Assembly (NCBI GenBank): GCA_047619485.1
Contig: JBLHKE010000079.1
Coordinates: forward strand, 1-16,466
DNA from: JBLHKE01 sp047619485
Lineage (GTDB): Bacteria > Verrucomicrobiota > Verrucomicrobiia > Verrucomicrobiales > DEV007
Direction of reading: 5' to 3'
DNA length: 16,466 nucleotides
Within the stretch, counting starts at the first letter, position 1. Every line of letters starts with the position of its first letter. Position numbers and translations under genes: made by a program. Under the pieces are notes generated by a model that searched no databases, was not told the DNA's origin, and saw only the letters and a list, made by a program, of their open reading frames with translations. Positions 8,008 to 14,507 of this stretch are shown here, piece after piece.

Positions 8008-9684
8008 ATGATGAGAATCAGCGCTCTTCTACTATCGAGTTTCCTGTGGGCCGTGGTCTGGAGTGCAAGTGCTGCGCCGCCCAATGTCATCCTCATCATG
8101 ACAGACGATCAAGGTTACGGTGATCTGAGTTGTCACGGCAACCCGATCCTGAGAACCCCGAACCTCGATCGCCTCCACCGCGAGTCGGTGCGACTGACCG
8201 ATTTCGATGTCATTTCTTTCTGCACCCCGACGCGTGCGGCACTGATGACCGGGCGTTACCCGGCACGGACGGGCGCCTATCGCACCAGTTCGGGAAGGAC
8301 GATGTTGCACACTGATGAGCGCACCATCGCGGATGTGTTTTCCCACCGTGGCTATGTCACCGGGATGATCGGCAAATGGTATCTCGGCGACAATGCCCCC
8401 CATCGGCCGCAAGATCGTGGCTTCCGCGAGGTTGTCTGGCATCGCTGCGGCGGGGTCGGTCAGGCTTCCGACCACTGGGGCAACGACTATTTCGACGACA
8501 CCTATGAATGGGACGGGAAATTCGAAAAGTTTTCAGGCTACTGCACCTATGTGTGGTTTGCGGAGTCGATGCGGTTTGTTGAAGAGAACAAGGAGTCCCC
8601 ATTTTTTCTCTACCTCGCCACCAATGCGCCGCACGGACCCTACCGGGTGGATCCTAAATGGAGCGAGCCCTATCGGAAAAGTGTGACGTGGGGGAGCGGG
8701 GCGAATTTCTATGGGATGGTCGCGAACATCGATCACAACCTAGGATTGCTGCGCGCCAAGCTGGAGAGCCTTGGTCTTGCTGAGAACACCGTCCTGATTT
8801 TTATGACTGACAATGGCACGTCGAGCGGGGCGAAGTTCAAGGGGTTAACTTCGGAGGCGATCGCTGGTTTCAACGCTGGGATGCGCGGTAAGAAATCGTC
8901 CATTTACGAGGGCGGGCACCGCGTCCCGTTTTTTATCCACTGGCCGACTGGTGGCCTGGTCGGCGGTCGCGACTTGGCGACGGTCGCCGCACATATCGAT
9001 GTGCTCCCGACGCTCGCGGAGTTGTGCGGCGTGCCGACGCCGGTATCGCATCAGCCCGATGGAATATCCTTCGCCACGCAGCTCAGCGTTCCGGAGGCGC
9101 CGCTGCACCGTGATCATCTATTGATCCAATTCCAGGGCGGTCCGCACTTCAACGCCGCACCGAAAGCATGGGAGTATTCTTGCGTGATCAAGGATCGCTG
9201 GCGGCTCATCGACGGCAAGGAACTCTATGAAGTGGAGAAGGATCCAGCCCAGCGGCATGATGTCGGAGCCGTCAATCCGCAGGTAGTCACGGAGCTTCGC
9301 AAGCTCTACCCACCGTTCTGGCAATCCGTCTCGCCCCGCATGACTCCCGTCGCCATCGATCTCGGCAACCCGGCGGAGAACCCGACGGTGCTCTGCTCGC
9401 AGGATTGGTACATGGAGACGGAGAATTTTATCAGCATCAAGAAACTGCCTCGGGTGACCGAACCGTGGATGGTGGACGTGAAGGAGGCCGGCGTGCCGTT
9501 CTGGGCAGTGAGGGCGAAAGTCCAGATCGCCGGACAAGAGCGTGAGTCCGTAGTCGAAATGGAAGTGGATGGAGTGGTGTTCGAGCTCGATCTCCCTGCG
9601 GGGAAAACGGAGCTCCACACTTGGCTTTACGACGAGGCGGGGACGGCTGGTGGGGCCTACTTTACCGAGGTGGAGCTGCTCTGA
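8008..9684 (+). CDS. Secreted formylglycine-dependent sulfatase (S1 family, arylsulfatase-like)
   Basis: This 558-residue hydrolase would remove sulfate esters, probably from polysaccharides, in the periplasm or outside the cell. A signal peptide covers about residues 1-22 (LLLSSFLWAVVWSASA). The first metal site is D33-D34 in MTDDQGYGD. The maturation signature CTPTRAALMTGR has C72 as the residue converted to formylglycine, with R76. D268-N269 in MTDNGT complete the metal site, and K303 in the GMRGKKSSIYEGG region fits the usual sulfate-binding Lys. The motif normally written GKWHLG is GKWYLG here, with Tyr125 replacing an active-site His. The C-terminal 140 or so residues form a beta-rich extension known in planctomycete-type sulfatases. 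ATG 8008 or 8011 are equivalent starts, without Shine-Dalgarno. It is monocistronic and convergent with the CotH gene. Activity needs a formylglycine-generating enzyme encoded elsewhere. Confidence 0.93.
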   Translation: MMRISALLLSSFLWAVVWSASAAPPNVILIMTDDQGYGDLSCHGNPILRTPNLDRLHRESVRLTDFDVISFCTPTRAALMTGRYPARTGAYRTSSGRTMLHTDERTIADVFSHRGYVTGMIGKWYLGDNAPHRPQDRGFREVVWHRCGGVGQASDHWGNDYFDDTYEWDGKFEKFSGYCTYVWFAESMRFVEENKESPFFLYLATNAPHGPYRVDPKWSEPYRKSVTWGSGANFYGMVANIDHNLGLLRAKLESLGLAENTVLIFMTDNGTSSGAKFKGLTSEAIAGFNAGMRGKKSSIYEGGHRVPFFIHWPTGGLVGGRDLATVAAHIDVLPTLAELCGVPTPVSHQPDGISFATQLSVPEAPLHRDHLLIQFQGGPHFNAAPKAWEYSCVIKDRWRLIDGKELYEVEKDPAQRHDVGAVNPQVVTELRKLYPPFWQSVSPRMTPVAIDLGNPAENPTVLCSQDWYMETENFISIKKLPRVTEPWMVDVKEAGVPFWAVRAKVQIAGQERESVVEMEVDGVVFELDLPAGKTELHTWLYDEAGTAGGAYFTEVELL

Positions 9685-9767
9685 GCCGTAAGGGGGAAGT
9701 TGACGAAGGAGGGTGGTAGCTGAACTCGCCAGAGACGGTTGCGAATTTGGCGGCAGCCAGGTAGGTA

Positions 9768-9781
9768 GGGCACTCTTGCCC
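9768..9781. repeat. REP-like hairpin, copy 1 (GGGCA-N4-TGCCC)
   Basis: GGGCA and TGCCC form a 5-bp stem around CTCT. It is the first of three hairpins with this stem in the region between the sulfatase and CotH genes; the others are at 9811-9824 and 10199-10212. A different hairpin, CCGCGA-ATGTC-TCGCGG, lies between copies 1 and 2 at 9791-9807. Confidence 0.55.
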
Positions 9782-9790
9782 GTCGAGGTG

Positions 9791-9807
9791 CCGCGAATGT
9801 CTCGCGG
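9791..9807. repeat. Perfect hairpin CCGCGA-ATGTC-TCGCGG
   Basis: The 6-bp stem at 9791-9796 and 9802-9807 is perfect, with a 5-base loop. It sits between two GGGCA-N4-TGCCC hairpins, giving a three-hairpin cluster resembling a REP or BIME arrangement. No T-tract follows. Confidence 0.5.
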
Positions 9808-9810
9808 AAC

Positions 9811-9824
9811 GGGCAGGACTGCCC
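9811..9824. repeat. REP-like hairpin, copy 2 (GGGCA-N4-TGCCC)
   Basis: GGGCA and TGCCC flank GGAC. It forms the outer end of the left outer arm and is the mirror partner of copy 3 at 10199-10212. The four loop bases differ among the three copies while the stem is conserved, as expected if the stem is under selection. Confidence 0.55.
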
Positions 9825-10022
9825 ATTGGCATTTGGTTAAAAGCGGCGCAGCCATGTAGCGTAGCCTTTAGGCTGCGTCAGAAACGGCTGTCTCGTCGGC
9901 GTTATGGCCTGTGCTCTCGACGACACACCAGACGCCCTTGAATTCCGTTCGCGCACTGGCCATCAGGAAATGGGATCGCTTCGGCGGACGCAGCCTAAAG
10001 GCTACGCTACGACTCGGCTTAA

Positions 10023-10181
10023 GAGCCTGTTGGGCTTAGAGGATTCGAGCAAAATGTTTTAGAATTCCGATCCCGATCGGTTTGCTGGGGAGGATCTGAA
10101 TGGATTTAATGACGATTCAGCGGGCCGATCTGGGCGAATTATAAAATGATTCTTGCCGGATCGGGTAAGTCCGACAGGCTC
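10023..10181. mobile_element. 159-bp foldback MITE-like element, TTAA target duplication
   Basis: The element begins GAGCCTGTTGGGCTTA and ends with its near-complement. Including the flanking TTAA, 18 of 20 bases match between 10019-10038 and 10166-10185. Direct TTAA copies lie at 10019-10022 and 10182-10185. Much of the interior is also imperfectly palindromic about its centre near 10102, so nearly the whole element could fold on itself. It encodes no protein. It interrupts the right outer arm of a larger inverted repeat, and removing it with one TTAA restores continuity with the left arm. A transposase acting in trans, possibly of an IS5-like or IS630-like family, is a guess from the termini. 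Confidence 0.8.
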
Positions 10182-10198
10182 TTAACCTAACTGCCAAT

Positions 10199-10212
10199 GG
10201 GCAGGGATGCCC
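10199..10212. repeat. REP-like hairpin, copy 3 (GGGCA-N4-TGCCC)
   Basis: GGGCA and TGCCC flank GGGA, in the right outer arm, 45 bases from the stop of the minus-strand CotH gene. It could serve as part of that gene's 3' end structure. Confidence 0.55.
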
Positions 10213-10256
10213 GTTTCACACTCGGAACGAGAGCGCTAGTAACGTCCAGCCGTCAG

Positions 10257-13200
10257 CTACTTGTCGACCTTCAGGCGCATGAAGCGCCGTGCGTTGTTTG
10301 CATCGATCGGGGTCAGGTCGCGGAAGGTGAGCCGCTCGATCCCTGCCTTAAGATCGCTCGCAATGTAGATTTCGACGTCTGTTAGGGTATCGCTCCAAGT
10401 CAAGAGATCGGCAGAGACTTCAGCCCGTAGAAGCAGCGCCCGCTTGTCATGCTCGACGGTTATCGATTGGAAGTAATTACCGTCGATTTCGACCAGGTCG
10501 ACGGTCGATTCGCCCTGTGGGGATTCCGGGTCGAGGGCTAGCGCAAATTCTAAGAGGTTGGATAGGCCGTCGCGATCGGGATCCGCGTCGATGCCACCGA
10601 TCGCTGGATCGGCGAGTTCGTCCTCGTCGAAATGTTCCCACAGCCAGGCGGCGCAGGGATCTCCAGTCTCGCCGGGGGTGCCACCCGAAGCGCCTGAGGG
10701 GCGCCAGCTGTCACGGTCGTCCCACAGCAGTGGGTGCACCTGCTCGTCGATGATCGTGAGCGATGGGCCAGTACCGTCGGTGCTGGGGAACCAGCTATCC
10801 TTGTAGGTAAAATCGAGGACGGTCTGGCCGTTCTGCTCGAGGGCGATGCGTTCGCCACTGTTCGACAGGCTACCGCTCCACGAGCCGAGCACCGGCAATC
10901 CCTCGCCATAGCGCTCAGCGAAAGCATCTTCGTCCTCGACCAGCAGGACATGTTCGCCTGGGGCTAGATCAAAGTTAGGAAATGTGAAGCTGAGGCCGCC
11001 GGTGATGGCGAAGGTCGCGAGGTTGATTGGCGCGTCGCCGCTGTTCGCCAGCTCGATGAAATCGAAATCATCTTGGTTGTAGCCATCATCCATCTCGGTC
11101 TGGCTTGGTGGTCCCGGGTGATACATGATCTCGGTGATGCGCAGCGCTGCTGGTTCTGCAGGGTCGGCAGTGCCGGGTGATCCGTTGCGGCGCGTGCTCG
11201 CGCGCCAGCTGGACACCTTGTTCCAGAGGTGCTCCGCCGCGCTGTCGTCGCGGATGACGATGGATGCGCCGCTGCCATCCGACACCGGGTACCAGTCGTC
11301 GTCGTATTCGAAATCGTGAATGCGTTCGCCGCCGGCGCCGGTGAGGACGACGCGTTCGCCCGCATCTCCCAGCGTCCCGGTGGCGAACGCGCCAGCGATC
11401 GGGAAGCCGTTGCCGTAGCGCCCCACGAAGGCCGCCTGGTCGCTTACGACGAGTGCGTAGGCGCCCGCCGTGAGGGTGGTGTCGGGGAACGTGAACGTCA
11501 CCCCGCCGCTGAGCTGAATGCCATCGAGCTCGACGTTGCCCGCACTGGTGTTGCGGATTTCGATGAACTCGAATTGGTTATCGTCACTGAATCCGGCGAG
11601 TTCTTCTGCTTCGGAAACCTTGCCCGGGTGGTAGTGGAGCTCGGTGATACGTAGTGGGATCGGTGTCGGATCGATCGCGCCTGGGGAACCGCCAGCGAAG
11701 GTGCTCGGTCTCCAGCCAGTCGCCAAATCCCAATCGCCGAGAGGCGCCGAGTCGTCGGCGATGACGAGCGTGGGTGCCTCGCCATCCGTGGGTGGGTACC
11801 AGGCGTCGTCGAAGTTGAATGCCTGGATCAATTCATCGAACTTGTCGCGCAGCTCGACCAGTTCGCCGCTATTGGCGAGGCTGCCTGAGAACTCCCCAGC
11901 GATCTCTGCGACCCCGGCTCCATAGCGTTGCTCGAAGGCTAGGCGGTCGTTGGCGACGATGATTGACGCCCCTGGTGAGAGGGTTCCCGCTGAGAATCTG
12001 AACTCGATCGCCTCCTTAAAGTGGACGTCGCCGAGCTCGACGGCAACGCCCCCGGTGTTGCGGATCTCGATGAACTCGAAGGCGTCGTTGTCGTCGAAAC
12101 CTGCCAGTAGCTCCGCCGCGGTGAGATCGCCGGGGTGGTAGTTGATCTCGGTGACACGCAGGCCAGAAACGGCGCCCGGCACCTGGAAGACCGCTTCGTT
12201 CACGGCGCTCCATTCGCTATTCAAAAGCACGCGCGCCTTGATTTGCACACTGCCGAGAATCGTGGGTGCGCTGGTGTAGGCGATCGCGTTGGGCTCGCGT
12301 GGGTCGCTGCCGTCGATGGTGTAGAAAATGGTGCCGGCGGGGTTGCCCTGTGACATGGTTAGGGTGGCTCCGGCGGGGACTTCGCCACCGTGCGGGTTGA
12401 AGTCGGGTGCCTCGACCGCCGGGTAGAGATCGTCGGCGCGCAGCTGCACCAGCAAGACGTCGGTGCGGGATGGGAAGTAGGTGTCGACCAACCGATCGCG
12501 CTCGGTGACCCAGTTCTCGCGCGTGTAGGGTGGTTGATCTGGGTTGCGATTGTCTCCCCAGCGCGCGGACTCGCCGACGATGGCGCGCTCGATCATGTCG
12601 GTGCGCCAGAGGTAGCGATCGATCGCCTCATCGGGTGTCAGGATGCCGTCGTTGAAGCAGTGTTTGTGCACGCGGTCGGCGAAACGCAGGCGGTATTCGT
12701 CGTTGGAAAGCAGTTGCTGGTGGATGAAGGTCGGCGCACCAGCGTCGTTGTTTTCCGTGTTGTCGTCACTGGTGTCCTGGAAAGTTTTTTCGCCGTCCCA
12801 ATTGTGGAAAAACCAGCGCGATTCCGGGTCGACGCGATTACGCGTGGCGTTCCAGTTCTGGAAAGCCCAGTCGGCGTTGCCTGCGTAGAAATTGACTAGT
12901 ATGTAGTCGATGAACTGGTCGAGGTCGAGGTAGCTCTCCATCGTGGCGAGTGCCGCTGGCGATGACAGGTCACCCGAGGCCGCGGCGACCATCGCGTTGT
13001 AGTCGTCGTCATTGCCGGCGATGGCATTGTCCGAGCGGTGGCGCATGATATCGAACTCGCTCTTCTTCCCGCCACGGTAGGCGACGGCGAAGGCCTCTTC
13101 GACGAACTCGTGCATCCAGTAGACGCCCCAGTAGAGCCCGTCGAGGTAGAGGTGCGCGTAGCGCCCGTGTGGGGCGATGCCACCCATCGCATTCTGCAGG

Positions 13201-14141
13201 TCGCCGACGAATTGGTCGCGCACGTACTGTGCCCGCAGTTGTTGCGAGGTGACCGGGTGCGTCCAAGATTGCTGGTTGGTCGAGTCGAGGATGACGGTGT
13301 TGACGTTGTCGGAGGCGTCGTCACCGAACAGCGGGTAGTCGAGTTCGGACGGTCCGTAGGGAGCTTTGAATTTCAGTCGCATCGAGAGCTTTGCCGTTTT
13401 CCAGCGATCGGTGCTGGTCGCTCCCTGGATCTCGACCGAGCCGTTGATCTGGAATCCATCGCCGCCGTCCGGGAGCAACAGCTCGACCGAGGCGGCGCGT
13501 TCGAAGCCTTTGCTGAACGGATAGATTCCAGTGGTCTCGGTCGGTTCGCCCTCCTCGTCGCGCGCGATGATTTCTGCAGAGAAAAGGTCGTCGCGCGGCA
13601 GCACCACCGAGAGGGATGGGATCGCCCGCATGTCGTCGAGGATGGTGGTGGCGTAGTCCGGGTGATCGACGATGTCCGGATCCATCGCGTAGTCGGCGAG
13701 GTGCGGGCCTGGAGGGTGGTTGCCTGGCTCGGTACCGAAGGTGCCGAGGTCGCCCCAGTCGGGCGGGAAGCCGGCACCCGTCTGGCGGACGACGTCGTCG
13801 AGGAACAGGTAAGTCTGCGTGATGATCTCGCTCGGTTCCTCGTCGCCCCTGAAGGCTGCTGCTCGCACCACGGTGGTGCGGTTGACGATGACCGGGCGCT
13901 GGTAGGTTTGGCCGTTTGTTAGGGTCGGATCGCCAGAGTCGGTGGTGAAGCGGATCGTCGCGCCATCGGAGTCGCTCTCCAGCTCGAGCAGGAATGGTGC
14001 GTGAAAAAATCCGTGTGCGGTGCCGAACTCCACGCGATCGACCGCCGCCAGTGCTCCAGCTCGGCCGCAGAGCAGGAGGAGTGCGAAGAGCCAGCACCAC
14101 GCAGCTGCGCGGTGCCTGCCACAGGATTTGGGGGTGTTCAT
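10257..14141 (-). CDS. Secreted CotH-kinase / lamin-tail-domain surface protein
   Basis: Numbered from ATG 14141 (1294 residues). GTG 14159 would add six residues, but the ATG gives a cleaner signal peptide, with a basic n-region, hydrophobic core about 13-25 and cleavage near ALA32. Residues about 35-112 form a chitobiase/hexosaminidase C-terminal-like module (TTDSGDPTLTNG). A CotH-type atypical kinase domain spans about 140-540, with GLYWGVYWMHEF from 335, NADW at 422-425 and HNWDGEKTF around 447. A second chitobiase-like module is about 575-655 (YTIDGSDPREPN). Three lamin-tail repeats begin at 661, 830 and 1000, each opening LRxTExxYHPG. The tail (DPDRDGLSNLLEF, about 1185-1200) is a calcium-binding-like verrucomicrobial ending. 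It is probably an exported surface or adhesion protein. Kinase activity is inferred from the family only, and the target is unknown. Confidence 0.9.
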   Translation of the reverse strand: MNTPKSCGRHRAAAWCWLFALLLLCGRAGALAAVDRVEFGTAHGFFHAPFLLELESDSDGATIRFTTDSGDPTLTNGQTYQRPVIVNRTTVVRAAAFRGDEEPSEIITQTYLFLDDVVRQTGAGFPPDWGDLGTFGTEPGNHPPGPHLADYAMDPDIVDHPDYATTILDDMRAIPSLSVVLPRDDLFSAEIIARDEEGEPTETTGIYPFSKGFERAASVELLLPDGGDGFQINGSVEIQGATSTDRWKTAKLSMRLKFKAPYGPSELDYPLFGDDASDNVNTVILDSTNQQSWTHPVTSQQLRAQYVRDQFVGDLQNAMGGIAPHGRYAHLYLDGLYWGVYWMHEFVEEAFAVAYRGGKKSEFDIMRHRSDNAIAGNDDDYNAMVAAASGDLSSPAALATMESYLDLDQFIDYILVNFYAGNADWAFQNWNATRNRVDPESRWFFHNWDGEKTFQDTSDDNTENNDAGAPTFIHQQLLSNDEYRLRFADRVHKHCFNDGILTPDEAIDRYLWRTDMIERAIVGESARWGDNRNPDQPPYTRENWVTERDRLVDTYFPSRTDVLLVQLRADDLYPAVEAPDFNPHGGEVPAGATLTMSQGNPAGTIFYTIDGSDPREPNAIAYTSAPTILGSVQIKARVLLNSEWSAVNEAVFQVPGAVSGLRVTEINYHPGDLTAAELLAGFDDNDAFEFIEIRNTGGVAVELGDVHFKEAIEFRFSAGTLSPGASIIVANDRLAFEQRYGAGVAEIAGEFSGSLANSGELVELRDKFDELIQAFNFDDAWYPPTDGEAPTLVIADDSAPLGDWDLATGWRPSTFAGGSPGAIDPTPIPLRITELHYHPGKVSEAEELAGFSDDNQFEFIEIRNTSAGNVELDGIQLSGGVTFTFPDTTLTAGAYALVVSDQAAFVGRYGNGFPIAGAFATGTLGDAGERVVLTGAGGERIHDFEYDDDWYPVSDGSGASIVIRDDSAAEHLWNKVSSWRASTRRNGSPGTADPAEPAALRITEIMYHPGPPSQTEMDDGYNQDDFDFIELANSGDAPINLATFAITGGLSFTFPNFDLAPGEHVLLVEDEDAFAERYGEGLPVLGSWSGSLSNSGERIALEQNGQTVLDFTYKDSWFPSTDGTGPSLTIIDEQVHPLLWDDRDSWRPSGASGGTPGETGDPCAAWLWEHFDEDELADPAIGGIDADPDRDGLSNLLEFALALDPESPQGESTVDLVEIDGNYFQSITVEHDKRALLLRAEVSADLLTWSDTLTDVEIYIASDLKAGIERLTFRDLTPIDANNARRFMRLKVDK
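10630..12161 (-). repeat. Three tandem lamin-tail-domain repeats within the CotH gene
   Basis: Repeat units start at 12161, 11654 and 11144 on the minus strand, spaced 507 and 510 bases (169-170 codons). Each starts LRxTE(I/L)xYHPG, then has FxFIE(I/L)xN, a YGxG segment, a WxP(x)SDG-like segment and ends WR(P/A)S...GSPG or GTPG before the next. The units are diverged at the sequence level, so the duplication is not recent. Confidence 0.8.
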
Positions 14142-14507
14142 GGGCGAGGGTCTAGGCACAACGATACCGCAAAAATCGTTGGTGGTAAAGTAGCCGTGAC
14201 GGCGAAAACCGTAGGTTCGATTTGCAGTCGAAGCCGTCGTGCTAAGGGCCTGTTCGGAAATTAATTGGTCAATAGCTGGGTAGCCATTGGGCCTACCACC
14301 AAGGCAGAGTTTGCTTTGTGTAGTGGACTACTTGAAGGAAACTTCAACGCCGGTGGGAGGTTCAAGGGCAAGCAAATATGTCCAAGTTATTTTCGAACAG
14401 GCCCTAAGACTCCGGACGGCGATTGCACATCGAAGTTACGCCAAGATTCATGCGTGCTGTTCCGCTGGAAAATCATTCTGACCGGGCGATGGTTCGCCCC
14501 GCATCCG
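14142..14507. other. Divergent promoter region between CotH and cytochrome genes
   Basis: This 366-base region must hold promoters for both divergent genes. AACGAT (14160-14165) and ATCGTT (14175-14180) form an inverted repeat just upstream of the CotH start and could be an operator or part of its 5' leader. A further nested hairpin has GACGGC at 14198-14203 pairing with GCCGTC at 14233-14238, enclosing TTCGA/TCGAA. A 159-bp inverted-repeat element occupies 14246-14404. For the plus-strand gene, TTGCAC at 14423 and ATTCAT at 14446, 17 bases apart, make only a weak -35/-10 pair. Confidence 0.35.
14246..14404. mobile_element. 159-bp MITE-like element with long terminal inverted repeats
   Basis: The ends are GGGCCTGTTCGGAAAT on the left and its near-complement on the right. 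The terminal 26 bases (14246-14271 against 14379-14404) match at 22 positions. TAA lies directly outside each end (14243-14245 and 14405-14407), consistent with a 3-bp target duplication. No protein is encoded. The terminus resembles, from memory, those of some IS5-family elements that make 3-bp TNA duplications. The internal sequence is unlike that of the 159-bp element at 10023, although lengths and the GCCTGTT termini agree. It sits between divergent genes and could alter their promoters. Confidence 0.78.

Larger units (their letters stand above)
9808..10215. repeat. Large nested inverted-repeat element (outer and inner arms)
   Basis: The outer arms are 9808-9840 and 10182-10215, inverted copies matching at 29 of 34 aligned positions. 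The inner arms are 9856-9879 and 9987-10010, a perfect 24-bp inverted repeat starting GTAGCGTAGCCTTTAGG on the left. Each inner arm has its own small AGCC/GGCT hairpin. The 107-base centre (9880-9986) has no supported gene. The element lies between two convergent genes, so it may also act as a bidirectional transcription block. The right arm is interrupted by a separate 159-bp foldback element. Copies of the outer hairpins and inner arm sequences look like dispersed verrucomicrobial repeats, but this needs a genome search. Confidence 0.8.

Noticed and set aside
9904..10062. Small plus-strand frame starting at ATG 9904 through the inner inverted-repeat arm
   Set aside because: It is open only because it crosses repeat DNA, runs into the inserted foldback element and ends there. 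I treat it as repeat-derived, not a gene.
9768..10215. CRISPR array suggested by repeated short palindromes
   Set aside because: Spacing is irregular, only three short hairpins share a stem, there are no direct repeats of 23-47 bp and no cas genes nearby.
13038..13922. Plus-strand open frame (294 codons) inside the CotH gene
   Set aside because: It lies opposite the CotH domain coding region, and its Val/Asp/Glu-rich translation matches nothing and reflects GC-rich antisense openness.
14160..14180. AACGAT/ATCGTT inverted repeat as a defined repressor operator
   Set aside because: A 6-bp inverted repeat with a 9-base loop is expected by chance often enough, and no regulator gene is adjacent. 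It is mentioned only as a possibility in the region entry.
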